From Kitasatospora aureofaciens (GTDB lineage Bacteria > Actinomycetota > Actinomycetes > Streptomycetales > Streptomycetaceae), in the NCBI RefSeq assembly GCF_019192735.1, contig NZ_JAHTKP010000014.1, positions 112,637-176,636 of the forward strand: a DNA stretch of 64,000 nucleotides, written 5' to 3'. Below are positions 32,248-39,650 of this stretch, one piece after another. A program made the position numbers and the translations under genes. A model generated the notes under the pieces. It ran no database searches. It was not told the DNA's origin and saw only the letters and a program-made list of their open reading frames with translations. Every line of letters begins with the position of its first letter. Positions within the stretch are counted from its first letter, which is position 1.

Positions 32248-33354
32248 GTGACGGCGGAACCGGCGGTCGCTCCGGACCACGGCGAGTCCGCGGACGGGGG
32301 ATCGGGGGACCTCACGGACGGGAACGCGGTGGGCTTCGCGGACGGGAGCACGGCCGGCTTGACGGAGGCGAGTTCGGCCGCCTTCGCAGGCGGGCTCGCC
32401 GGCGCGGGAGAACCCGACGAGGCCGCCCGCCAGCTGTACCTGTCGATCCTCGCCGCCGGCGGCCGGATCCCGTTCACCGGCGTCCACGAGACCGACCGCA
32501 CCGCCCTGCACCAGCTCGTCGACATCGGCCTGCTGATGCCCAACGCGATGGACGCCTGCTACACCGCCGTCAGCCCACGCTCCGTCAGCGACCGCCTCGG
32601 CGCCGAACTCCGCAGCGAGGCCACCCGGCTGTTGGTCCGCGCCGAGAACCTCCCCGGCGCCCTCGACAGCCTCACCCGGGCCTACGACGCCATGCCCCGC
32701 CCGCCCGGCCGGGCCGGCGGCGCCGTCTACGTCGAGGGCCACGTCCACATCCGCCAGCGGATCTCCCAGCTCGTCTCCGACTGCCGCACCGAGGTGCTCA
32801 CCGCCCAGCCCGGCCACCGGCCCGCCGACACCCTCCAGGTCGCCCTCCTCCAGGACGTCCAACTCCTGCAGCGCGGCTGCTCGTTGCGCACCATCTACCA
32901 GCCGGTCGCCTTCGCCGACCAGGCCGCCCTCGCCTACGCCGACGAGGTCACCCGGCACGGCTCGCTCATCCGCATCCTCGACGAGCCCTTCCAGCGGCTG
33001 ATCGTCTTCGACCGCACCGTCGCCGTGATCTCCGCCAACGACGACAACAGCACCGCCGCGTTCATCACCGACCCCGCCGCCATCACCTTCCTGGTCGGCG
33101 CCTTCGAACGCGACTGGGCCCGCGCCGACACCACCGAGGCCGCCGCCGCCCTCGGCCACGGCCCCGCCCGCAGCACCCCCGACCGGGTCGGCCGCCTGCT
33201 CGCCCGCGGCCTCACCCAACGCGCCGTCGCCACCCGCCTCGGCCTCAGCGAACGCACCGTCGCCGCCCACATCTCCCGCCTCCGCGACCGCTACGGCGCC
33301 CAGACCCTCTTCCAGCTCGGCTGGCTGATGCGAGGCTCCCGCGATGACCGATGA
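32248..33354 (+). CDS. LuxR-type HTH regulator with TrmB/PLD-like effector domain (paralogue 1)
   Basis: About 368 residues. Order: a low-complexity N-terminus, a winged-helix segment (ARQLYLSILAAGGRIPFTG, LVDIGLLMPNA), a helical linker, a PLD/TrmB-like central region (RTIYQPV, ILDEPFQRLIVFDRTVAVIS, FLVGAFERDWARA) and a C-terminal LuxR HTH (RLGLSERTVAAHISRLRDRY, ending LFQLGWLMRG). GTG at 32248 has GGGAG eight bases upstream; ATG at 32173 would add a stretch lacking similarity to the paralogues. The next regulator overlaps its stop by 11 bases. No receiver domain, so it may answer to a ligand rather than a kinase. Confidence 0.85.
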   Translation: MTAEPAVAPDHGESADGGSGDLTDGNAVGFADGSTAGLTEASSAAFAGGLAGAGEPDEAARQLYLSILAAGGRIPFTGVHETDRTALHQLVDIGLLMPNAMDACYTAVSPRSVSDRLGAELRSEATRLLVRAENLPGALDSLTRAYDAMPRPPGRAGGAVYVEGHVHIRQRISQLVSDCRTEVLTAQPGHRPADTLQVALLQDVQLLQRGCSLRTIYQPVAFADQAALAYADEVTRHGSLIRILDEPFQRLIVFDRTVAVISANDDNSTAAFITDPAAITFLVGAFERDWARADTTEAAAALGHGPARSTPDRVGRLLARGLTQRAVATRLGLSERTVAAHISRLRDRYGAQTLFQLGWLMRGSRDDR

Positions 33355-34276
33355 GCCCACCGCGGCCGAGCGGGCCCTCTACCTCGCCACCGTCCGCCGC
33401 GGCGGGCACCTGCGCCCCGACGACCTCGCCCCCGCCGACCGCCCCACCCTCGCCGTCCTCGTCGCCCGCGGCCTGCTCACCCCCACCGCCACCGGCTACA
33501 CCGCCGTCAACCCGCGCGCCGTCGGGGACCGCCTCGGCACCGAACTCCGCACCCGCGCCACCCGCCTCCTCGTCCACACCGAGAGCCTCCCGACGGCCCT
33601 CGCGCCGCTCACCCGGGCCTACGACGCCGTCCCGCGCGCCTCCTCCCGCACCGGCGAGGCCACCCACATCGAGGGCAACGCCGACATCCGTCAACGCATC
33701 ACCGAACTCCTCTCCGACTGCAAGGAGGAGTTCCTGGCCGCCCAGCCCGGCCGGCGCCCCCTCGACGTCCTGCGGATGGCCCTCGCCCAGGACCTCGCCC
33801 TCCTCAAACGCGGCTGTGCCATGCGGATCCTCTACCAGCCCGTCACCGTCACCGACCGCACGGCCCAGCGCCAGATCCTGCTCAGAACCGGCCAGGGCGC
33901 CCAGGTCCGCGTCCTGAACGAGCCCTACCAGCGCGTGATGATCTTCGACCGCACCGTCGCCGTCATCCCCGCCGCCGAGGACGCCACCCGGGCCGCCTTC
34001 CTCACCGACCCCGCCGCCATCGCCTTCCTCGTCGCCCACTTCGAACGCGACTGGTCCCGCGCCACCCCCGCCGACCACCACCTCAACCCCCCACCCCCCA
34101 CCACCATCCGCATCGGCCGCCTGCTCGCCCGCGGCGTCACCCAACGCGCCGTCGCCACCCGCCTCGGCCTCAGCGAACGCACCGTCGCCGCCCACATCTC
34201 CCGCCTCCGCGACCGCTACGGCGCCCAGACCCTCTTCCAACTCGGCTGGCAACTACGGGGGGAGCGGGATGACTGA
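33344..34276 (+). CDS. LuxR-type HTH regulator with TrmB/PLD-like effector domain (paralogue 2)
   Basis: A 310-residue regulator with the same plan as paralogue 1 but a shorter N-terminus. The C-terminal HTH (TRLGLSERTVAAHISRLRDRY) is essentially identical in protein and DNA to that of paralogue 1, consistent with gene conversion or recent duplication. Central motif LNEPYQRVMIFDRTVAVIP and FERDWSRA. The ATG overlaps the upstream stop and its own stop overlaps the start of the third copy, so all three were one translationally coupled transcript. Confidence 0.87.
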   Translation: MTDEPTAAERALYLATVRRGGHLRPDDLAPADRPTLAVLVARGLLTPTATGYTAVNPRAVGDRLGTELRTRATRLLVHTESLPTALAPLTRAYDAVPRASSRTGEATHIEGNADIRQRITELLSDCKEEFLAAQPGRRPLDVLRMALAQDLALLKRGCAMRILYQPVTVTDRTAQRQILLRTGQGAQVRVLNEPYQRVMIFDRTVAVIPAAEDATRAAFLTDPAAIAFLVAHFERDWSRATPADHHLNPPPPTTIRIGRLLARGVTQRAVATRLGLSERTVAAHISRLRDRYGAQTLFQLGWQLRGERDD

Positions 34277-34664
34277 CCACGACCGACAGCTTCCCGACGC
34301 CGCCGCCCGCGAGCTGTACGGCGCGGTCCTGCGCGCGGGCGGCCGTATCCGCATCGCCGACGTCCGCAGCGGGACACGGAAGCGGTCCAGGCGTTGCTCG
34401 ACCTGGGGTTGCTCAAGCCGTACGTGTCGGACGGGTTCTTCTGCGCCGTCAATCCGCGCTCGGTGGCTGCCCGGATCGGTGAGCAGGTCAGCCACCTCCT
34501 GGCGAAGGGGCTCAGGCAGCGGGCGATCGCCGGCCGCCTGGGGCTGAGCGAGCGGACGGTGGCCGGCCACATCGCCCGGCTGCGTGAGCTGTTACGACGC
34601 GGAGACGCTGTTCCAACTGGGCCGGCAGATGCGGGGAGCCCGGACGGGGGAGTCCGGTGAGTGA
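34269..34664 (+). pseudogene. Degenerate third copy of the TrmB/PLD-LuxR regulator
   Basis: Three frames each carry a piece of the family. Frame one starts at 34269 (AARELYGAVLRAGGRIRIAD). After a frameshift near 34370, frame two continues with LDLGLLKPYV and VNPRSVAARIG and then jumps directly to LLAKGLRQRAIAGRLGLSER, so about 190 central residues are deleted. A second frameshift near 34590 leads to YDAETLFQLGRQMRG and a stop at 34662-34664. The effector domain is gone, so no normal product is expected. Confidence 0.85.
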
Positions 34665-34674
34665 GCGCCACCGC

Positions 34675-35301
34675 TCAGCCGGTGGCGGCACCGGAGGGCC
34701 AGTACCCGACGCGGCCGGCCACGGGGGGCTGCTGGCGGGGGACGTTGAACTGCTCGCCGGGGGCGGTCCAGAAGCCCTCGCGCAGGGACAGTGCCATGCC
34801 GGCCCAGTCGAGCGCGGTCTCCACCGTGTGGTTGAGGGCCTCCTGCGACCAGGTGTCGTCGAAGACCAGCGGCAGGACGGGGGCGACCTGCTCGATGGTG
34901 GCGATCAGCGGGTTGTGCGTGATGGCCTCGTCGACGAGGAGGACGATCGGCTTCCGCAGCGCCGACGCCCACCCCAGCTCCAGGCTCACCCCGGCCGACA
35001 GCGGTGCCCCGACGTAGGCGAACACCAGGTCCGCCGACTGCAGCGCCCGGAAGTCCGACGGGACCCGCGGCTCCGGCGCCCGCCCGGCGACGGTCCAGGC
35101 GTCACTGTGGTGCGCGCTGTACACGGCGGCACCGCTGCGGAGCAGCGTGGTGCGAAGCGTCGTCAGCCGCGTCCGGCTGGCAAGCGTCACCACACTGTCC
35201 GCCGGCCCGGTCAACCGCATCAGCGGCGCGGCCAGAAACACACGTGCACGCCGGCCCTCGGGGGCCTGGCTGTCGTGGTGACGCAGGTAGGGCTCGGTCA
35301 T
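34675..35301 (-). CDS. Nucleoside 2-deoxyribosyltransferase-fold protein
   Basis: A 208-residue protein. RVFLAAPLM near residue 20, the strand-helix DFRALQSADLVFAYVGAPLSAG and SLELGWASALRKPIVLLVDE near residue 105 follow the nucleoside deoxyribosyltransferase-like (NDT/TIR-like) fold; the Glu in SLELGWA sits where the catalytic Glu is found. The ~35 C-terminal residues are polar and unique. It could cleave or transfer an N-glycosidic bond of a nucleotide or nucleoside, or bind a nucleotide signal. Convergent with the degenerate regulator (10 bp between the ends); the upstream gap contains the peptide gene's control region. Confidence 0.65.
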   Translation of the reverse strand: MTEPYLRHHDSQAPEGRRARVFLAAPLMRLTGPADSVVTLASRTRLTTLRTTLLRSGAAVYSAHHSDAWTVAGRAPEPRVPSDFRALQSADLVFAYVGAPLSAGVSLELGWASALRKPIVLLVDEAITHNPLIATIEQVAPVLPLVFDDTWSQEALNHTVETALDWAGMALSLREGFWTAPGEQFNVPRQQPPVAGRVGYWPSGAATG

Positions 35302-35637
35302 GTCGACTCCGGGGGAAGGCCGACCGGGTGGTGGATGCGGTGCCGGCAGGCGCTGGGGACAGTAGTTACTGCTTCAAAGATCCGGGGAGATCTGGCGGAT
35401 AATTGACGGTACAGCGGCAAGTCTGCTATCTGAGCTGGACCATTGGGAGCGAACTGATCGTCTATCAGTGCCTGCGGTCGCGTCCAGCGTCCCGCCCTGT
35501 CATCTGGATGCCTGGCAGAGAGATGACGCTCTCGTTGGGGTAGGGGAGATGACACTCTTGCGGAACTTGCGGCATCATGTGGACGCCAGTGCTATTGGTC
35601 CAGCTCGCAGAGCTCTTGAGAGTAGGAGGGTGGGTCC
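35302..35637. other. Divergent control region: NDT-like gene / secreted peptide gene
   Basis: About 335 bp, less GC-rich than the flanks. No gene on either strand is convincing. It contains the repeated elements listed at 35520-35595 and presumably the leftward promoter of the NDT-like gene near 35302-35400. Confidence 0.45.
35520..35595 (+). promoter_or_regulatory. Repeated motifs and candidate promoter of the peptide gene
   Basis: GAGATGACGCTCTCG (35520) recurs as GAGATGACACTCTTG at 35546, 26 bp apart. CTTGCGG is then directly repeated at 35557 and 35566. The second TTGCGG (35567-35572) is 17 bp from TGCTAT (35590-35595), a possible -35/-10 pair. The tandem copies could be operator sites for one of the neighbouring regulators. 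All inference from pattern and position. Confidence 0.35.
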
Positions 35638-35796
35638 GTGTCTCACATGCGCCGACTCGTCCGTAAGGTTGCGCTTCCGATGCTCCTCGGCATAGCTGTG
35701 CTGGCCGGTGGCTTTCTCTCGCCGGACCATGGGCAGGCCAGTGCCCCCAGGATCACCGCAATGGCGGTTGTTGCGGACGACCTGCATTGGGGCTGA
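35638..35796 (+). CDS. Small secreted peptide precursor (52 aa)
   Basis: A 52-codon GTG-started frame seven bases after a strong AGGAGGG ribosome site. Residues 1-10 are basic (MRRLVRK follows the first three), then a hydrophobic core VALPMLLGIAVLAGG and a signal-peptidase I type cleavage site ending ASA near residue 36. Cleavage would release PRITAMAVVADDLHWG, a 16-residue peptide ending in two acidic residues and an aromatic tail. No cysteines, so not a typical lanthipeptide or disulfide peptide. An alternative start is ATG at 35647. It is convergent with regulator paralogue 4 (92 bp apart). Not a recognised family; a signal peptide or pheromone-like role is inference. Confidence 0.65.
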   Translation: MSHMRRLVRKVALPMLLGIAVLAGGFLSPDHGQASAPRITAMAVVADDLHWG

Positions 35797-35888
35797 ATCG
35801 AGGTAAAGGCGCTTCCTGGCCGGACGGGAGCAGGTAGAAGCGCGGGATTCGCCGGGACGGCGGGAGTCTTCTCCTCGGTGGTCGATTC

Positions 35889-36881
35889 TCAGTCTGTTTG
35901 TTGCCTTGGGGAGCGGCCAAGAACATAACCGAGCTGGAAGAGGGAGTCGACGTTGTACTCCTCCCGCATTTCTGCGATATGGCGGGCGAGGGTGCGCTCG
36001 CTTATGCCGAGCCTCCGTGCGATGACCCGATGATTGGTTCCGGCGAGTAGCAGGTCGATTATGGTCTGCCGGAGTCGGGATACCACTTGGTGCGGTACGG
36101 CGCGATCGCCGTCGAATTCCAGCGCCCTGCTCCAGCTCCGCTCGAAGACCTCCTCGATCAGAAAATTGATGACAGCCGGATCGTAGACAAAGGCAGCCAG
36201 GCTGTCGTCGACGACCGGGATGACGGCCACTCTGCGGTCCACGATAATCAGTCGGGCGTACGGCTCGTCGAGAGTTCGAAATTGCCACCCTTCCTTGGTC
36301 AGCTGCGCCACGTAGTCCCGTGTCGGCTGGTGGTACCGAGTGCTGGCATTGTAGATCGTTCGCATTGAGGCGCCGTGCCGCAGGATGTCGAGGTCGCGCT
36401 CCAGGAACGAGGAAAGCATTTCTGCCGGCCTTGGGCCGCCCGGCTGCATGGAAAGTCCTTCCATGACTCCGGCAGCCGCCGACTGTTGAAGCCGCTGATT
36501 AATGAGGGCTTTCCCGCGGACATACTCGATCGATCCGCCGGTGGTGTCCGGAGCGTGGAAGGCCTCGGCGAGATCGCTGAGATCTGCTGGTAGTGCCACC
36601 GCCCTCGAAAGCAAATCCAGGGCCTGACGTTGCCATGACGAACTCAGACTGCTGGCGAGTTGTGCCGGGTCGACGGCCAGCAGTGCGCCGGGCTCATCGC
36701 TATCGGGAATCAGCAGTCCGAGGTCCAGCAATTCCTCAAGGGCCGGGGTTTCGGCAGTCGAACTTGCGCTCCGAGTGAGGCGACCGTTTTCGTTCACGGC
36801 CTTCAGATAGAGCTTTCGGGCGTCCTCGGACAGGATGCGTGATGCGCTGGGTACTGTCCCTGCGTGCTCTCGCCCACTCAT
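35889..36881 (-). CDS. LuxR-type HTH regulator with TrmB/PLD-like effector domain (paralogue 4, divergent)
   Basis: A 330-residue member of the same family as 32248-34664. Shared landmarks: ARKLYLKAVNENGRL, LLDLGLLIPD, RTIYNAS, LDEPYARLIIVDRRVAVIPVVDD, FERSWSRA, and HTH RRLGISERTLARHIAEMREEY ending LFQLGYVLGR. Its codon use is noticeably less GC-biased (ATT, AAT and AGT codons are common) than paralogues 1-2, which suggests separate or recent acquisition. ATG at 36881 follows AAGGAG. It is convergent with the secreted-peptide gene and is the best candidate partner for it (inference). Confidence 0.85.
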   Translation of the reverse strand: MSGREHAGTVPSASRILSEDARKLYLKAVNENGRLTRSASSTAETPALEELLDLGLLIPDSDEPGALLAVDPAQLASSLSSSWQRQALDLLSRAVALPADLSDLAEAFHAPDTTGGSIEYVRGKALINQRLQQSAAAGVMEGLSMQPGGPRPAEMLSSFLERDLDILRHGASMRTIYNASTRYHQPTRDYVAQLTKEGWQFRTLDEPYARLIIVDRRVAVIPVVDDSLAAFVYDPAVINFLIEEVFERSWSRALEFDGDRAVPHQVVSRLRQTIIDLLLAGTNHRVIARRLGISERTLARHIAEMREEYNVDSLFQLGYVLGRSPRQQTD

Positions 36882-36895
36882 CTTCGGCTCCTTGT

Positions 36896-36917
36896 GTTGA
36901 CCGGATAAGTAGTCAAC
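36896..36917. promoter_or_regulatory. Inverted repeat upstream of regulator paralogue 4
   Basis: GTTGAC and GTCAAC arms separated by 10 bp, 15 bp upstream of the start codon. Position suits an autoregulatory operator; the arms are short, so chance is possible. Confidence 0.3.
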
Positions 36918-37037
36918 GCGACTGTCGTCTTCTGTGGCAAGGATCTTAAACGGCGCTCATGATTGAGCTGGCGAGATACCTTGTCGCAGGCAGATCGACC
37001 GTGCTTGCCCGGTACAGCACTCTCTCACCACACGCAA

Positions 37038-37074
37038 GCCGCCGGCACCCCCCGAACAGGAGGGAGCCGGCGGC
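37038..37074 (-). terminator. Terminator of the dnaK-grpE-dnaJ-hspR operon
   Basis: Nine-bp perfect GC stem (GCCGCCGGC/GCCGGCGGC) with a 19-base loop, about 20 bp past the hspR stop. Confidence 0.65.
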
Positions 37075-37092
37075 GAGGGCTGTACAGCCAGG

Positions 37093-37608
37093 TCAGCGCT
37101 TCGGGCGCCAGACGACCAGGGCGCTCGACTGGGGGGTCGGGGGCTGGTAGGGGACGAGGTCGCGGCGGTAGGAGGCGTGGACGGCGGCCTCGCGCTGTTG
37201 GAGGGCGGCGGCGGCGCCTTCGAGGGAGTCGGCCAGTTCGGTGATGCGGGCCTGGAGGGCGGTGACCTGGTTCTCCAGCTCGATGATCCGCTTGATGCCG
37301 GCCAGGTTGATGCCCTCGTCCTGGGAGAGCCGCTGGACGTCGCGCAGTTGCTGGATGTCGCGGGCGGAGTAGCGGCGGCCGCGGCCGGCGGTGCGGTCGG
37401 GGCTGACCAGGCCGAGGCGGTCGTACTGGCGGAGGGTCTGCGGGTGGAGGCCGGAGAGTTCGGCGGCGACCGAGATCACGTACACCGGGGTGTCCTCGGT
37501 GAGCACGTACTGCGGGGGCGCCGCCGTCCGCCGGGGGCGGCGGCCGTCGGTGGGCAGGCCCTCGCCGAGGCCGGGGCCGATCGGGCTGTCGGGCGTCATC
37601 GGGGTCAT
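37093..37608 (-). CDS. hspR: MerR-type heat-shock repressor HspR
   Basis: A 171-residue repressor. The MerR winged helix-turn-helix covers about residues 42-110 (YVISVAAELSGLHPQTLRQYD, RLGLVSPDRTAGRGRRYSARD), followed by a coiled-coil (ELENQVTALQARITELADSLE). HspR represses dnaK and clpB by binding HAIR repeats with DnaK as co-repressor; such repeats are visible before both genes here. Last gene of the operon, 7 bp after dnaJ. An alternative start is the Met at 37599. Confidence 0.95.
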   Translation of the reverse strand: MTPMTPDSPIGPGLGEGLPTDGRRPRRTAAPPQYVLTEDTPVYVISVAAELSGLHPQTLRQYDRLGLVSPDRTAGRGRRYSARDIQQLRDVQRLSQDEGINLAGIKRIIELENQVTALQARITELADSLEGAAAALQQREAAVHASYRRDLVPYQPPTPQSSALVVWRPKR

Positions 37609-37615
37609 CTGGTCG

Positions 37616-38764
37616 TCACGCTCCCTTCGCCGCCCGGAACAGGGCGGCTCGTGGGTCGTCGGAGGCGGTGGCCTCGCGGTACTGCTCCAGGGCGCTCAGC
37701 GCGTCGCCGGTGACGTGCTGCGGCACCACGACCTCGACGGTGACGAGGAGGTCGCCGCGGGTGCCGTCCTTGCGGGTGGCGCCCTTGCCGCGGGCGCGCA
37801 TGGTGAGGCCGTTGGCGCTGCCCGGGGGCAGCTTGAGCTTCACCGCGGGGCCGTTGAGCGTGGGCACCTCGATGGTGCCGCCGAGGGCGGCTTCGGGGAA
37901 GGTGACCGGGACGGTGACGGTGAGGTTGTCGCCCTTGCGGCCGAAGACCGGGTGCGCGTCGACGTGCACGGTGACGAAGAGGTCGCCGGGCTGGCCGCCG
38001 CGTTCGCCCTGGGCGCCCTTGCCCTTGAGCCGGATGTGCTGGGAGTCCTGGACGCCGGCCGGGATGCGGACCTGCATGGTGCGGGCGGAGCTGGCCCGGC
38101 CGCTGCCGTGGCAGTCGGTGCACGGGTCGTCGACGATCATGCCGCGGCCGCGGCAGTCCTTGCAGGGCTCGGAGAGCGCGAACGCGCCCTGGCCGCGGCT
38201 GACGGTGCCGGCGCCGACGCAGGTCGGGCAGACCCGCGGGGTGGTGCCGGACTTGGCGCCGGTGCCGTTGCAGCTGCGGCACGGGGCCTGGCTGGTCATC
38301 CGGAGCGGGACGGTCGCGCCGTCGACGGCTTCCTCGAAGGAGAGGGTGACCTCGGTCTCGACGTCGGCGCCGCGCCGGGGCTGGGCCTGCCGGCCGGTCC
38401 GGTTGAAGAGGCCGCCGAAGACGTCGCCGATGCCGCCGCCCCCGCCGCCCTGGCTGCCGCTGAAGAGGTCGCCGAAGTCGAAGCTGTAGCTGCCGGTGCC
38501 GGGGCCGCCGGAACGGAAGCCGCCGTTGGCGAAGAGGCTGCGGGCCTCGTCGTACTCCTTGCGGCGCTTCTCGTCGGAGAGGACGTCGTACGCCTCGGAG
38601 ATGTCCTTGAACCGCTCCTCGGCCTTGGCGTCACCCTTGTTGGCGTCGGGGTGGAACTCGCGCGCGAGCTTGCGGTAGGTCTTCTTGATCTCGGTGGCGG
38701 TGGCGTCCTTGGGCACGCCGAGGACCTTGTAGTAGTCCTTCTCGACAAAGTCCTTGCCGCTCAT
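37616..38764 (-). CDS. dnaJ: Chaperone DnaJ (HSP40)
   Basis: A 382-residue type I J-protein. J domain with HPD in REFHPDANKG near residue 38, a Gly/Phe-rich region (GGFRSGGPGTGSYSFDFGDLF), four zinc-binding CxxCxGxG repeats (CRSCNGTG, CPTCVGAG, CKDCRGRG, CTDCHGSG), and a C-terminal substrate-binding domain. Stimulates DnaK ATPase. ATG at 38764 gives MSGKDFVEKDYYKVLGV; upstream codons in frame are not conserved. A 226-bp gap with a hairpin separates it from grpE, unusual within an otherwise tight operon. Confidence 0.97.
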   Translation of the reverse strand: MSGKDFVEKDYYKVLGVPKDATATEIKKTYRKLAREFHPDANKGDAKAEERFKDISEAYDVLSDEKRRKEYDEARSLFANGGFRSGGPGTGSYSFDFGDLFSGSQGGGGGGIGDVFGGLFNRTGRQAQPRRGADVETEVTLSFEEAVDGATVPLRMTSQAPCRSCNGTGAKSGTTPRVCPTCVGAGTVSRGQGAFALSEPCKDCRGRGMIVDDPCTDCHGSGRASSARTMQVRIPAGVQDSQHIRLKGKGAQGERGGQPGDLFVTVHVDAHPVFGRKGDNLTVTVPVTFPEAALGGTIEVPTLNGPAVKLKLPPGSANGLTMRARGKGATRKDGTRGDLLVTVEVVVPQHVTGDALSALEQYREATASDDPRAALFRAAKGA

Positions 38765-38916
38765 GCGCCCACCTCGCTTCGCTCGGCAGCCGCTTCGCGC
38801 CACGTGCACCTTCTGACGGTTCGCTCGCTGCGCTCGCTCACGGCCTCCGCCACCTCCCGATGTCCATCGTCACTGCGCTGTCAACAGCCTGGCCGCCGTG
38901 GGCCGCTGCCGACAGC

Positions 38917-38965
38917 GCGCTGCGGAGCCGGCCGCCGTACTGGCCGGCGTACGACTCCGCAGCGC
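38917..38965 (-). other. Hairpin in the grpE-dnaJ intergenic gap
   Basis: Eleven-bp perfect arms GCGCTGCGGAG and CTCCGCAGCGC enclose a further GC-rich imperfect stem (GCCGGCC/GGCCGGC). It could be an attenuator, an mRNA processing or stability element, lowering dnaJ and hspR relative to dnaK and grpE. Confidence 0.45.
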
Positions 38966-38990
38966 ACTGGTTGTCAGCTGTCACAGGTTG

Positions 38991-39650
38991 TCAGCTGTCC
39001 GAGCCACCGTCGGTCTTGTCCGACTCGCCGGACTTGGCCGCGTCGGCGTCCGGGCCGGCCGTGGTCTGGGTGCCCGGCTGGGGCTCCGCGACCGCGACCA
39101 TCGCCGGGCGGATGATCCGCTCGCCGATCCGGTAGCCGGGCTGGAGGATCTGCACACAGGTGTCCTCGGTGACGTCCGAGGAGTAGCTGTGCATCAGCGC
39201 CTCGTGCATGGTCGGGTCGAAGGGCTCGCCCTCCTTGCCGAACTGCTGGAGGCCCAGCTTGGCGACGACCGTCTCCAGCGACTCGGCGACGGACTTGAAG
39301 CCGCCCGTCACCTCGCCGTGCTCGCGGGCCCGGCCGATGTCGTCGAGGACCGGGATCAGGGACTCCAGGATGTTGGAGACCGCGATCTCGCGGACCGTGA
39401 GCCGGTCCCGCTCGACCCGCTTGCGGTAGTTCTGGTACTCGGCCTGGAGGCGCTGGAGGTCGGCGGTGCGCTCGGCGACCTCACGCTTGGCGGTGGCGAG
39501 GTCGTCGGCACCCGAGGCGCCGGAGGCACCCGCCGCACCCGCGGCATCCGAGGAGTCCGAAGCACCGGCAGCGACAGCCTCCTCGGCGGCCTTGATCACG
39601 GCCTCCTCGGCGGAGTCGTCGCCGGGCTTGCCACCCTGCGGCTTGGTCAT
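38991..39650 (-). CDS. grpE: Nucleotide-exchange factor GrpE
   Basis: A 219-residue DnaK cofactor. Ala/Ser/Gly-rich N-terminus, a long coiled coil ([20 protein letters not shown], then [12 protein letters not shown]), and the beta-domain signature region [17 protein letters not shown] and [14 protein letters not shown]. An extended acidic C-terminal tail follows. Start ATG overlaps the dnaK stop by four bases (ATGA), coupling their translation. Confidence 0.96.
   Translation of the reverse strand: MTKPQGGKPGDDSAEEAVIKAAEEAVAAGASDSSDAAGAAGASGASGADDLATAKREVAERTADLQRLQAEYQNYRKRVERDRLTVREIAVSNILESLIPVLDDIGRAREHGEVTGGFKSVAESLETVVAKLGLQQFGKEGEPFDPTMHEALMHSYSSDVTEDTCVQILQPGYRIGERIIRPAMVAVAEPQPGTQTTAGPDADAAKSGESDKTDGGSDS

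Noticed and set aside
34744..35300. Considered a TIR-domain defence gene at the NDT-like locus
   Set aside because: Motif order fits nucleoside deoxyribosyltransferase-like proteins better and no partner effector or defence gene is adjacent.
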